Shown here: positions 50,653 to 60,048 of the stretch, piece by piece | How positions within the stretch are numbered: the first letter of the stretch is position 1 | How the letters are laid out: every line of letters starts with the position of its first letter | DNA from: JBBATK01 sp039810585 | GTDB lineage: Bacteria; Bacteroidota; Ignavibacteria; Kapaibacteriales; NICIL-2 | DNA: 64,000 bases | Assembly: GCA_039810585.1 (NCBI GenBank) | Contig: JBDHXF010000003.1 | Coordinates: forward strand, 1 to 64,000 | Direction: 5' to 3' | Program-made: the position numbers and the translations under genes | Notes under the pieces: generated by a model | The model's input: the letters and a program-made list of their open reading frames with translations, nothing else | Told to the model about the DNA's origin: nothing | The model's database searches: none

Positions 50653-52623
50653 CTAGCGAGGAGTTTCCACGACAATCTGCACAGTACGATTGAGCTGACG
50701 TCCCAGAGCCGGGTCGTTATCGTACGGAGCATTCAATTCGCCGTAGCCGTACACTTCATACTTGACATCCTTCATTTTTGCTTGAAGAGCCGCCATGGTA
50801 GCACGTGCACGACGCAATGACAATTCGCGATTGTATTTGTCGTCGCCGATGCGATCGGTGTGACCGTAAATCTTGACGGTTGAATTGTATTTGATTGCCG
50901 GAATCACTTTTTGATCCAGGATGCGTTGGTTGTCGGGTGTAATGACATCCTTGTCGAAATCAAACAGGATCAAGCTAAACTTGTCGACCGTGCGATCGGC
51001 CAGTTTCTCTTGCTTCTTCTTGAGCGAAGAAATGTAATCGACCGGTAAGGAACCGTTGAAGGTTTTCGAAGCACCGCGAGAGTTTTCAACGGTGTAGCTA
51101 TAGTCAATCGGAACCTGCTTGTCGGACAATTCGCTCGGACGAATTGACCAACGAATAGCGCTCGTCTCACCAATGCCCGATAAGCTGCGCAAGGTGCGTC
51201 CGGCTTGAGTGAGTTCCAGTTTCCATGAGGTGATCGGGTCTGACGACTTATTCGCCGGGATAAACTCAATCACATCGGGATCTGCCAAACGTTCAATATC
51301 TTGTTTCGAGACCACCGGCGACAGGAGATCCGGCATGTCCGAATGGAATTCTACGCGGCGGTTTTCGGCTTGCCCGTCAGGCACGGTAGACGACGAAGCT
51401 TTCTCCGGTAAATCGCGTGCTTGCACCTCAAGTCGTTCAGATTCTACGCCACAGTCCACAAGATATTGCTTTACCATTTCGGCACGTTGGCGGGACAGTT
51501 CTTTGTTCTTGACTTCGCCCTTGCCATCGTTCGTTCCGGTAATCGTCAAGCGGGCACTTGGGTACTTCTTCATGCGGGTACACAGCAGATCAAGGATGTC
51601 TTGATTGACCTTAATGGCGTCGTTCAACGTAGTAAAATCGCTGGCTTCACCGCTTTCGCGCTTCTTTGGAACGACAAGCGCAGTGTCGGTCTTGGTTCCG
51701 TTTTGATTAAAGAACACGTAGGGCACCAGTGGATAGAGCTCAGAATACTGAATGTCCTCCACACGGAGTTTATTCACATCCATGGTATCGCCCTTATCGT
51801 TGTAGCTCACCACGCGCTTAATGCTTGGTTCAACAAAAGGCTCTTCCGGTGGTTTCGGCGTCGTGTCGTTCTTTGATGCCAAATCGAACATCAAATTGAC
51901 GCCGACTCGGAGTTGTGGAATGGACCACGAATCGAAGTGTGCGTCCGACGAGACCTTGGTGAACGGAAACCTGATCGTTGCTTCCGGTTGTAGGTGTATG
52001 GTGTTGCTGAGAGCAATGTCGTACCCTAAACCTGCAAGCAAAGCGACACGAAACGATGGGGAACTGACTCCGGCATCCGTGATCGGGCTTCGACTACTCG
52101 TTACACCGTTCACAATAGAGTCGCCGGTCTTTGCATAGCTCGGCGAAAGCGCAAAGCCCATATCCAAACCGGCAAGCACGTACAAGTTTTCCAGTGGAAT
52201 GAGTTTTGGAAGTTTTACGATTGGACTGATCTCCAGCATCGGTACCGATGGGCTAATCGTGTCATGAACGTGCACCGTGGCGCTGTCAAAGCTACCATAC
52301 AACTTCCCGTTCAGTTGGTTGTACGCGATACGAAGTCCTAATCCCCATGACGGTGAAAGTGGGTAGTCGATCATTCCACCGATGGCGGCTCCAAGACCTG
52401 TCGAGCTGCTATTGAAGGTCGGAAAGCCGAATTCACTCGGTGTTGGAAACGAAGCCGATGGAAAATTGAAATTCAAACCTCCATGGAAACCAATGGACAC
52501 CGGTGGTGTTTTATCTGCCGTAACAGGCGTTGGCGTGAGCGTTTGCGTGGAATCGGCCGCAGATGCGTTGCTTATTTGAAATAGTACAAATGCAAGCACC
52601 GCTAGCAGGGTAGCTTTTTTCAT
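50653..52623 (-). CDS. outer-membrane protein with beta barrel and two OmpA domains
   Basis: A 656-residue exported protein with a signal peptide (about 1-22, ISNASA), a barrel domain (about 35-235), a first OmpA-like module (YVFFNQNGTKTD ... NRRVEFHSD), a spacer of Ig-like strands (SWKLELTQAGRTLRSLSG), and a C-terminal OmpA module with the peptidoglycan-binding pattern GHTDRIGDDKYNRELSLRRA. The ATG at 52623 starts the signal peptide; upstream ATGs exist at 52641 and 52692. The order of domains matches the protein at 42771-44699, though sequences differ widely. Likely role: envelope anchoring. Confidence 0.88.
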   Translation of the reverse strand: MKKATLLAVLAFVLFQISNASAADSTQTLTPTPVTADKTPPVSIGFHGGLNFNFPSASFPTPSEFGFPTFNSSSTGLGAAIGGMIDYPLSPSWGLGLRIAYNQLNGKLYGSFDSATVHVHDTISPSVPMLEISPIVKLPKLIPLENLYVLAGLDMGFALSPSYAKTGDSIVNGVTSSRSPITDAGVSSPSFRVALLAGLGYDIALSNTIHLQPEATIRFPFTKVSSDAHFDSWSIPQLRVGVNLMFDLASKNDTTPKPPEEPFVEPSIKRVVSYNDKGDTMDVNKLRVEDIQYSELYPLVPYVFFNQNGTKTDTALVVPKKRESGEASDFTTLNDAIKVNQDILDLLCTRMKKYPSARLTITGTNDGKGEVKNKELSRQRAEMVKQYLVDCGVESERLEVQARDLPEKASSSTVPDGQAENRRVEFHSDMPDLLSPVVSKQDIERLADPDVIEFIPANKSSDPITSWKLELTQAGRTLRSLSGIGETSAIRWSIRPSELSDKQVPIDYSYTVENSRGASKTFNGSLPVDYISSLKKKQEKLADRTVDKFSLILFDFDKDVITPDNQRILDQKVIPAIKYNSTVKIYGHTDRIGDDKYNRELSLRRARATMAALQAKMKDVKYEVYGYGELNAPYDNDPALGRQLNRTVQIVVETPR

Positions 52624-53070
52624 AGAATTGGATATGTACATGAAACTGCTGCTGTTTCGAATGGGGTTGCAAATTACAAAAGGTTGGAACATAGACTAAA
52701 CCTCAGTCCTCAAGTGATGGTCAGAAAGTGAGTTGAAGGAGAGTATGCATTGTATGCACAAGTTCCCGACGAATACAGGGGCTAAGAGATTGTGCGCAGA
52801 TAATAACAAACTGATGTTCGAGTGTATCCGAACACCATTTTGGAGAACTCTCCACGATACGTACGCGAAAAATTGTCATTGAGATTGGTTGTGCAAACGA
52901 AATCACCGGAGAAGTCGTAGGTATCCTTCGACTATCGATGGTATTTCCTGTGCATCTGAGGGAGACCGGGAGTACAACATTCGACCTTGGTGCACGTTGT
53001 AGCGTTGACGAGTCGGCTGTTAAAATATCGTTATCACATAGTTTTAGGAATTATGGCGGAGAAGGGAATC
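52624..53070. other. 447 bp divergent intergenic region
   Basis: Between the OmpA gene (-) and the small barrel gene (+). It contains an inverted repeat TGTTCG-N8-CGAACA (52815-52834) that could be an operator. No family-like open frame is seen. An ATG at 53053 could extend the barrel protein by six residues. Confidence 0.4.
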
Positions 53071-53844
53071 ATGAAGACAACTCAAAGCACGACAATATCT
53101 GCTCTCAAGTCACTATCGACCGATGAGCGCTTGAATGACGAGACAAGAATCACCCGATTCAAGAGGATTGGGATTGCATGCGCGATGGCGCTCCTTGTGT
53201 TTCTTAGCATGAGTGCCACGAGTTCCGCCCAAACCTCAATAACGATCGGCGGCGGATTGGCCATTCCCAACGATCAAGTCAACAACGTGTACAATTCGCT
53301 CAGCATTGCGGATAACACGAGCAAGGTATGGTCTACACTGCGCGAATCAACCAAACTTGGATATGATCTTAACGTTCGCCTGCGTTTTCCTTTGGCCGAG
53401 AGCATCTTCTTTGATGGTGGTGTTGGCTTTGCACGATTCCCGCAATCGACCATCACCGTTGCCGATCCCTCGAATAACGACACCTTAGTTCAGTTGCTGA
53501 GCACACAAAACGTGGTTCCCATCAGTGCCGGCCTCGACTACTTTCTTTTCCGTTCTGTGATCAGTCCGTACGTGTCGGCAGAGTTGCAGTACAACTACAT
53601 GAGCAGTACAGTGGATTACGCTGCCGGTAATGGTATTGGTGTACCGCTTAACTTAGATACAGCACCGGTTGACAGCAGAGTGGGTGCAGCTGTTGGCGCA
53701 GGCTTTATGCTGAACCTGGCGATTACCTCACTCAACGTCGATCTACGCTACCATATGGTCAACCTCGTAGGTAAGACATCGGATGAGCAATCGAAAAGCT
53801 ACGTATCCTTAAACCTCGGTCTCGCCTGGGGCTTTACGAAGTGA
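53071..53844 (+). CDS. small outer-membrane beta-barrel protein
   Basis: A 257-residue exported protein. The hydrophobic segment IGIACAMALLVFLSMSATSSAQ (about 36-57) is preceded by a long 35-residue N region, unusual for a signal peptide. The mature part shows alternating strands (SITIGGGLAIP, YDLNVRLRFPLAESIFFDGG, YVSAELQYNYM, SKSYVSLNLGLAWGF) and ends in an aromatic strand, as is usual for eight-stranded barrels. The ATG at 53071 follows GAAGGG, a suitable ribosome binding site. No closer family is recognised. Confidence 0.78.
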   Translation: MKTTQSTTISALKSLSTDERLNDETRITRFKRIGIACAMALLVFLSMSATSSAQTSITIGGGLAIPNDQVNNVYNSLSIADNTSKVWSTLRESTKLGYDLNVRLRFPLAESIFFDGGVGFARFPQSTITVADPSNNDTLVQLLSTQNVVPISAGLDYFLFRSVISPYVSAELQYNYMSSTVDYAAGNGIGVPLNLDTAPVDSRVGAAVGAGFMLNLAITSLNVDLRYHMVNLVGKTSDEQSKSYVSLNLGLAWGFTK

Positions 53845-53945
53845 TTGGTAATTCCGGGGGCTAGTCCGAGCACAGGTTCGGTGGCAAGATCGATGGCTTG
53901 TTTGGTCGACGTCCAACGGACTCGTAGGCAGATAGCACATCGGAC

Positions 53946-53983
53946 AAAAAAAAGACCCGATGCATAGGGGTCGCATCAGGTCT
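53946..53983 (-). terminator. intrinsic terminator of ispG
   Basis: On the minus strand AGACCTGATGC pairs with GCATCGGGTCT (one G-U pair) around a 9-nt loop, followed by eight T residues (plus-strand A run 53946-53953). It lies 54 bp after the ispG stop. Confidence 0.88.
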
Positions 53984-54037
53984 GAGCATCTTTGCGCAGC
54001 ATTCAGGGGAGAGAATACTGCTCAACTCCTTGGTAAT

Positions 54038-55186
54038 TTACGCAACTGTTTGCGCTTCTTCTTCAGATGTTGGCTGAAAATCCATGATTTCCTGCACAAC
54101 AGCATCAATAATCTCTTCTTCCTTCACTCGCCGGACCACTTCACCTTTGCGATAGAGTATTCCGACGCCCTTGCCAGCGGCAATTCCAATATCCGCTTCG
54201 CTTGCCTCACCCGGACCGTTGACTACGCAGCCAAGGAGAGCAACTTTGACCGGCTTTTTGATTCCCTTAATTCGACGTTCGATTTCGTTGGTAATTCCGA
54301 AGAGGTCAACTTCTAAGCGTCCGCATGTTGGACAGGCAATAATTTCCACACTACGCTGAGCCAGGCCCAACGAACGGAGAATATCTTTGCCAACTTCTAC
54401 TTCGTTTTCGGGTTCGTCGGTAAGTGAGACGCGAATGGTGTCGCCTATACCTTCAGCGAGCAGCGTTCCAATGCCGACGCTGGACTTGATGGTACCCACG
54501 CGCATGGTGCCGGCTTCGGTCACTCCAAGATGAAGTGCGAAGTCAGTTTTTTCAGCGATGAGGCGATAGGCTTCAATCATAAGCCGAACATCGGTGGATT
54601 TGACGGAAATGACCAAATCATCAAATCCAAACTCCTGCGATATCTCAACGTGACGCATAGCGCTCTCGAACAGAGCTTGAGCCGTGGGGTAGCCGTGACG
54701 TTCGAGGATGTCCTCTTCAAGCGATCCGCTGTTGACACCAATGCGGATAGGAAGCTGGCGTTCCTTGGCCTTGGTCAATACTTCTTTGATTCGCTCGCGT
54801 GAGCCGATGTTTCCCGGATTAATACGCACGGCGTTGACGCCGGCTTCGATCGACTTGAGGGCGAACACATGGTTGAAATGGATGTCGGCAACAATAGGCA
54901 CCGTCACACGCTTCATGATCTCGTGCATAGCCTCAGCAGCTTCCCATTCGTTTACGGTGATGCGTACGATGTCAGCCCCGGCCTCTGCGCAACGCTGCAC
55001 TTGAGCAACCGTTGCTTCCACATCGGCGGTTTTTGTTTTCGTCATCGTCTGTACAGATACCGGCGCGTTGCCGCCAACCGGCACGGAACCGACCATTACT
55101 TGACGACTCTTTCGACGTCTGAATGGCGCGGCAACCATGGGCTGCGCTGAAATGTCGTTGTCTAATACAGGAAGTGAAGTAAGCAT
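54038..55186 (-). CDS. ispG: 4-hydroxy-3-methylbut-2-enyl diphosphate synthase
   Basis: A 382-residue [4Fe-4S] enzyme of the MEP isoprenoid pathway, making HMBPP from the cyclic diphosphate MEcPP. The TIM barrel has QTMTKTKTADVEATV, VPIVADIHFNH and RINPGNIG; the Fe-S domain has CPTCGR and LLGCVVNGPGEA, giving the three cluster cysteines. It is the short two-domain form, without the plant/Chlamydia insert. The start is the ATG at 55186; a TTG seven codons upstream is less likely. Together with fni it shows that the cell makes isoprenoids by the MEP route. Confidence 0.96.
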   Translation of the reverse strand: MLTSLPVLDNDISAQPMVAAPFRRRKSRQVMVGSVPVGGNAPVSVQTMTKTKTADVEATVAQVQRCAEAGADIVRITVNEWEAAEAMHEIMKRVTVPIVADIHFNHVFALKSIEAGVNAVRINPGNIGSRERIKEVLTKAKERQLPIRIGVNSGSLEEDILERHGYPTAQALFESAMRHVEISQEFGFDDLVISVKSTDVRLMIEAYRLIAEKTDFALHLGVTEAGTMRVGTIKSSVGIGTLLAEGIGDTIRVSLTDEPENEVEVGKDILRSLGLAQRSVEIIACPTCGRLEVDLFGITNEIERRIKGIKKPVKVALLGCVVNGPGEASEADIGIAAGKGVGILYRKGEVVRRVKEEEIIDAVVQEIMDFQPTSEEEAQTVA

Positions 55187-55238
55187 AAAGTATAATGTAT
55201 CGTACAACCAGAATACACGAACCTATGGCGCGTGCAGT

Positions 55239-55257
55239 GTAGGCCGGAACGGCCTAC
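55239..55257. repeat. 8-bp inverted repeat with A-rich tail (hairpin D)
   Basis: GTAGGCCG and CGGCCTAC flank GAA; the plus-strand tail GAATAAAAAAA is A-rich. It sits between the rhomboid stop and the ispG start, both on the minus strand, where the T run again precedes the stem. Flanks resemble hairpin C. Confidence 0.6.
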
Positions 55258-55340
55258 GAATAAAAAAACCTTTGAAGACCACCGCTCCGTGATTCTAGTG
55301 AATCACCGAACACTTTCGACCGAGGCCTCCCGTGACCGGG

Positions 55341-56264
55341 TCAGGGATTGGTCCGTCTTGAAATTTCCATCAAGATATCTTTCTCCCGCTGATCTAAACT
55401 CTCGTAGCCGGATCGATTGATTTTGTCGTAGATCGCATCGACCGTGTCCTCAGTAATATACTCACCTTTATGAAAGAAAGAGCCACCGTGAAACACTGCC
55501 GAGGGCGGGGTTGAATGTGAAAGCGGCACATCGCGAAAACGGGCTTCACGTACCGGATTGGAGCTGCGATCGTAACGATGCGACGGTTGCTGTTGCATTC
55601 TCTCTGTAAAACGCTCTGCCGCTTGAAAAATGCCGATGCGATCGCCGAACTTCATGAGTAAGAATCCCATCACTGCGCCACCGATGTGCGCAAAATGAGC
55701 GATGCCATCGCTTGTCGATGATGCGGCTGACACTAAATCGATCAGGGCATACATTGCGACGAAGTATTTAGCTGGAATCGGAATGAAAAAGGGAAACATC
55801 AATATTGGCCTATTGGGAAAAGTCATTCCAAAGGCAATCAACACTCCCATAATGGCACCGGAAGCTCCCACGGTTGCGCCGGCAGAACCGATGGCAATGT
55901 GCAGTAAGCCTCCACCGATACCGCAGAGTAAGTAATAGACGATAAATCGAACCGAGCCCCAGATTTGTTCCAGCTCAGAACCAAACATCCAGAGCGCCAG
56001 CATATTGAAGAAAATATGGCCAATGCCCGCATGCATGAACTGATAGGTGATCAGTTGCCAGTAGGGGTAAAAGAACTCGCTTCCCATCGGCATTAACGCG
56101 CCATGAACTTCGAACCAGGTTTGTAACGACAATCCGTCGATACCCACGGAATCCGGAAGAAGGTTTTGCAGGAGAAACACGATGAGATTCAGCCCAATCA
56201 ACCACTTGATGGCCGGTGGGATGAGTGAGTAGGGACTGGGACGATATTGAGTGTACCTGGACAT
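55341..56264 (-). CDS. rhomboid family intramembrane serine protease
   Basis: A 307-residue six-helix protease that cuts membrane segments. Catalytic Ser135 is in GASGAIMG, with the His in AHIGG (H193); YWQLITYQFMHAGIGHIFFNM carries the WR-like region and the oxyanion His/Asn. The soluble C-terminal tail holds YDKINRSGYESLDQREK, shared with the inactive relative at 8509. The start was set at 56264; an ATG at 56318 would add 18 polar residues. It lies 138 bp downstream of the pgk stop on the same strand. Confidence 0.92.
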   Translation of the reverse strand: MSRYTQYRPSPYSLIPPAIKWLIGLNLIVFLLQNLLPDSVGIDGLSLQTWFEVHGALMPMGSEFFYPYWQLITYQFMHAGIGHIFFNMLALWMFGSELEQIWGSVRFIVYYLLCGIGGGLLHIAIGSAGATVGASGAIMGVLIAFGMTFPNRPILMFPFFIPIPAKYFVAMYALIDLVSAASSTSDGIAHFAHIGGAVMGFLLMKFGDRIGIFQAAERFTERMQQQPSHRYDRSSNPVREARFRDVPLSHSTPPSAVFHGGSFFHKGEYITEDTVDAIYDKINRSGYESLDQREKDILMEISRRTNP

Positions 56265-56402
56265 GCTCTTGGTTGTTTTTTTGCTTAGGACGTTAGGCTG
56301 CTGTTCACATTGTGTCATGCATCCTCAGGCTACGGCTCGCGTCCACATCGGATAGGCAGCTTCGCTCACACAATGTGCTCGAAGTGAACCCAACACGTAG
56401 CT

Positions 56403-57593
56403 CTACGCTGCTTCATCCAAAATGACGATACCCGGTAGTTCTTTGCCTTCCAGGAACTCCAAAGAGGCACCACCACCGGTCGAAACGTGCGACACCGAAT
56501 TCTTCAATCCGGCTTGCGCGATCGCAGCGGCCGAATCGCCCCCACCAACAATTGTCGTGGCACCATGAGTGGTTGCTTCTGCCAATGCCTCGGCGACAGC
56601 AAAGGTACCTTTGTTGAAGGCTTCCATTTCGAAAACGCCCATCGGGCCATTCCACACGATGGTTTTCGACGAAAGAATTGTGGATCGGAACACTGCTACC
56701 GATTCTGGGCCAATGTCCAGTATGCGCCATCCCTCAGGAACCGCGTCGACACTTACAACTTGCGTGTTCGCCGCCGCATCAAAGGCATCGGCAATGATGG
56801 CATCAGAGGGAAGGACAAGTTTGTCGTTAGCGGTAGCAAGCAGCTCTTTTGCCAACGCGATCTTGTCATGCTCACACAGCGAGTCGCCAATCCCCAGGCC
56901 TTGCGCCGCAAAGAAGGTATTGGCCATTCCACCGCCTATGATAATACGATCGGCTTTGGTGAGCAGATTGGATATCACGTCAATCTTATCGGAGACTTTG
57001 GACCCGCCCAAAATGGCGCAGAACGGTCGCACCGGATTCTGCAGAGCCTGTCCCAAATACTGCAACTCCTTGGCTATCAAATACCCTGCGGCTCGCTTGC
57101 CGACAAACAATCTCGCCACACCCTCGGTGCTTGCATGAGCGCGGTGAGCGGTGCCAAAGGCATCGTTGACATACACGTCGCCAAGCTCCGCCAATTGCGC
57201 ACAGAAGGTCGCGTCGTTTGCTTCCTCCTCAGGGTGGAAACGCAAATTTTCCAATACCAACACATCGCCATCGCTCATGGCATGAACAGCTGCAGCAGCG
57301 GCGTCACCAACGCAATCAGGCGCCAAGGGAACCGGACAGCCGAGTAATTCGCTAAGTCGCTTCGCCGCAGGTGCCAGCGTGTACTTTGGGTTGACTTTAC
57401 CCTTGGGACGTCCAAGGTGCGACATCAGAATAGTCTTCGCACCTGCCTCGCGAATTCGGCGTATGGTGGGAAGCGATTCCACAATGCGCGTATCGTCTGT
57501 GATAGAACCATTCTCGTCAAGCGGCACATTAAAATCAACACGTACAAGAACTCTCTTGTGTGCTATAGCGATATCGTCAATGGTGTGTATCAT
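56403..57593 (-). CDS. pgk: phosphoglycerate kinase
   Basis: A 396-residue glycolytic enzyme that makes ATP from 1,3-bisphosphoglycerate. Motifs: RVLVRVDFNVPLDENG, ILMSHLGRPKG, VLENLRFHPEEEAND, VNDAFGTAHRAHAST, AILGGSKVSDKI, VWNGPMGVFE and GGGDSAAA. Length is typical. Several ATGs lie upstream in frame; 57593 matches the family start best. The ccmC-like gene ends 58 bp before it on the same strand, so both may share a transcript. Confidence 0.97.
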   Translation of the reverse strand: MIHTIDDIAIAHKRVLVRVDFNVPLDENGSITDDTRIVESLPTIRRIREAGAKTILMSHLGRPKGKVNPKYTLAPAAKRLSELLGCPVPLAPDCVGDAAAAAVHAMSDGDVLVLENLRFHPEEEANDATFCAQLAELGDVYVNDAFGTAHRAHASTEGVARLFVGKRAAGYLIAKELQYLGQALQNPVRPFCAILGGSKVSDKIDVISNLLTKADRIIIGGGMANTFFAAQGLGIGDSLCEHDKIALAKELLATANDKLVLPSDAIIADAFDAAANTQVVSVDAVPEGWRILDIGPESVAVFRSTILSSKTIVWNGPMGVFEMEAFNKGTFAVAEALAEATTHGATTIVGGGDSAAAIAQAGLKNSVSHVSTGGGASLEFLEGKELPGIVILDEAA

Positions 57594-57650
57594 GGTCGTT
57601 GCAAAGGTCATTATTCGTGCGCAGCTGCGCTGCACACTGTCGGTGATGAA

Positions 57651-58712
57651 CTACGAAGCCGTTGTGCTTTCCGTGGCCAAGCGCTGCCTCTGGTCGAGCA
57701 GCGAAATACGCACGCCAATGCTCAGCAGCCAGAAATACAGGAGTGTAAAGCCCGAGAGCGAGAGCGAGAAAATCATGGCCTTTGTCAGGTCGATAGTGTC
57801 TTGCTGTGGACTCAATATGGGTCCGCTATTGCTATCGTCACTCGAACCCGGATGCAAACTCTGCGTAATGCGCGATACGATAAACATGAGAAAGAGCGCG
57901 GCCACACACGCAACAATAGCGTACACACTTGATAAACGAGCTCTGCGATCCGGTTCCGCAATGGAGGATCGCAGTGCGAAATAAGCGCCGTAGATCAAGA
58001 GCAATATCAGAATCGAGATTTCGCGCGAATCCCAGTTGAAGAAATGTCCCCAGTTGAATTTCGCCCACACCGCACCGGTCACATACGCCAAGACGCAAAA
58101 CAAGGTGCCAATGGCCGCGGAATTCGCAGCCTTTGTTTCCCAGATGAGATCTGAGCTGCGCAAGAAACGGAAGGAGTACATCAGTGCGATGAAGAAAGCC
58201 AGGAATGCAACCCACGACATCGGCACATGAAAAAACATCACGCGCGAACGCTCTTCAAGTGCAGGTATATAGGGCAGCATGATGGCGGGCCGAGCTCCAC
58301 ACACTTCGAGAACCGTGAAGTCGTTGTGCGCATCGCCATTCTGTACGCGAAGGCAGAGATCCGAACCAATGCTTTTCGCCGCCGACGCACTTTGGCTGTC
58401 GGCAAAATGAAGCTGCAGGTCCGGAAGGCCGCTAGCCTGGTGTAGCGTAACGATGCGTCCGGTGGAATCGACACTCGACCAATCGGGTGAACAGATGACT
58501 CGAATGTCCTGGTTGACAAGGTGCAGGGCCTTTGCACGAACGGCGTCCTGAAAGGTACCAACCAGCGGCGGATACAGAGCCAAGAACACCGTGGCTGAGA
58601 TGATGGCCAAGCAAGCCACTTTCATGACGCGGCTACGAGGTTTCTCGATGGCCGGAATAAGTCCGAGAACAAAAGGAATGACAAGACCGGCTACGTAGAA
58701 TAAAAATTTCAT
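57651..58712 (-). CDS. CcmC/CcsA-type heme-handling protein with an inserted domain
   Basis: A 353-residue membrane protein for cytochrome c maturation. It shows the CcmC helix start FFHVPMSWVAF (160-170) and the heme-binding tryptophan-rich motif WGHFFNWDSRE (221-231). CcmC is normally about 240 residues; here about 100 extra residues (55-155) sit in the first external loop, before FHVP. They include three Cys (C74, C120, C138) and strand-like segments and match no domain I can name. ccmB is 26 kb away and no ccmA or ccmE is in the window. CcmC is favoured over CcsA because of the FHVP motif. Confidence 0.87.
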   Translation of the reverse strand: MKFLFYVAGLVIPFVLGLIPAIEKPRSRVMKVACLAIISATVFLALYPPLVGTFQDAVRAKALHLVNQDIRVICSPDWSSVDSTGRIVTLHQASGLPDLQLHFADSQSASAAKSIGSDLCLRVQNGDAHNDFTVLEVCGARPAIMLPYIPALEERSRVMFFHVPMSWVAFLAFFIALMYSFRFLRSSDLIWETKAANSAAIGTLFCVLAYVTGAVWAKFNWGHFFNWDSREISILILLLIYGAYFALRSSIAEPDRRARLSSVYAIVACVAALFLMFIVSRITQSLHPGSSDDSNSGPILSPQQDTIDLTKAMIFSLSLSGFTLLYFWLLSIGVRISLLDQRQRLATESTTAS

Positions 58713-58752
58713 GCGATTCGAGTTCTACAGTGAGCTGAGAAACTAGGCGCGG

Positions 58753-59934
58753 TTATGATTTGCGCGATTCGAGGGCACGGCGTAAACGACCCAACGCTTC
58801 CTCAATGTTTTCAACGCTGTTCGCGTATGAAAAACGAACAAAGCCCTCTCCCTCAGAACCAAAGGCCGTTCCGCTAAGGCAGGCAACGCCTGCTTCGTAA
58901 AGGAAGAAATCGGCGCATTCTTGAGAGCTCATGCCTGTGCCAGTAATATTGGGGAACACGTAGAAGGCGCCCTTTGGCGAGTGACAACGCATGCCCGGTA
59001 GCGAGTTGAGGCCGGCAACAATCACATCGCGGCGACGCTTGAATTCGGCAATGAACTCATGCACACGAGGCAGAGAATTGTCCGACAACGCTTCAATTCC
59101 GGCGATTTGGGAAAAAGAAGGAGCACAGCTCGTACAGTTGGTTTGCAGTTTGGCTACGACCTTTGCCAGTTCTTCGGGCATTAAGCCATAGCCAAGACGC
59201 CAACCCGTCATGGCGAAGGTCTTCGAGAAACCCTCGAGCACGATAGTTCGCTCTTTCATCCCGGGGAACTGCGTGATGCTTTCATGCTGAAATCCGTCGT
59301 AGGTAACCTGTGAATAGATCTCATCGGAAAAGACCATGAAGTCATGCTTGACAGCCAGTTCGGCAATCTGACGTAAATCATCTTTGGTAAGAATGCCACC
59401 TGTAGGATTCTGCGGAGTGTTGAGGATAAGCATCCGCGTACGAGGTGTGATGCGCGCCTCGAGATCGGCAATGTCGAAGCGGAATTCCTTTTCCTCGCGT
59501 AAGGGCAAAGGAACCGGAGTGGCCTTCAAGAAATTGATGACAGACTCGTAAATGGGGAAACCGGGATTTGGGTAAATCACTTCGTCGCCTTCGTTAATAA
59601 CAGCCATCAGTCCGTAGAAGATGATGGGCTTTGCGCCGGGGACGATAACGACTTCGTTTGCCGTGTAGGGAGCAGCATTTCGCGTCTTGTTGAAATACGC
59701 AGCACAGGCTTCACGAGCCTGGGGTAAACCGGCCGAGGGACCGTAATGGGTCCACGAATTGTCGAGCGCAGACTTGGCGGCCTCAATGATATTCGACGGT
59801 GTGTCGAAATCCGGTTCGCCAATTTCCAGGTGAACAATACTCTTTCCCTGTGCTTCAAGAGCGCGTGCGCGTACAAGGACTTCAAATGCTGTTTCAGTTC
59901 CCAGGCGGGAGATACGTTCTGCGATGTGCATCAT
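58753..59934 (-). CDS. PLP-dependent class I/II aminotransferase (aspartate type)
   Basis: A 393-residue fold-type I enzyme. Motifs: HLEIGEPDFDTP, YGPSAGLPQARE, the substrate and PLP region LILNTPQNPTGG, FSDEIYSQVTYDG and the Schiff-base Lys in EGFSKTFAMTGWRLGY. The family covers aspartate, alanine and aromatic transaminases, so the substrate is not fixed. Two adjacent ATGs (59934, 59931) are possible starts; longer frames add a polar extension. It lies between tsaE and ccmC on the minus strand. Confidence 0.92.
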   Translation of the reverse strand: MMHIAERISRLGTETAFEVLVRARALEAQGKSIVHLEIGEPDFDTPSNIIEAAKSALDNSWTHYGPSAGLPQAREACAAYFNKTRNAAPYTANEVVIVPGAKPIIFYGLMAVINEGDEVIYPNPGFPIYESVINFLKATPVPLPLREEKEFRFDIADLEARITPRTRMLILNTPQNPTGGILTKDDLRQIAELAVKHDFMVFSDEIYSQVTYDGFQHESITQFPGMKERTIVLEGFSKTFAMTGWRLGYGLMPEELAKVVAKLQTNCTSCAPSFSQIAGIEALSDNSLPRVHEFIAEFKRRRDVIVAGLNSLPGMRCHSPKGAFYVFPNITGTGMSSQECADFFLYEAGVACLSGTAFGSEGEGFVRFSYANSVENIEEALGRLRRALESRKS

Positions 59935-60048
59935 AAAATTGGAAGAGTGTAAGTGGCTGGGTGAAGCTCCCACGTTGCCATGGAAGAGAAAGTACGACGC
60001 TTACAGCAAAACTACACAGACGGCAAAGTGACGCGAGCTGACGAGTCA

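Noticed and set aside
52815..52834. LexA-type operator TGTTCG-N8-CGAACA
   Set aside because: Half-site order is inverted relative to the known CGAAC-N4-GTTCG box, and the neighbours are not SOS genes.
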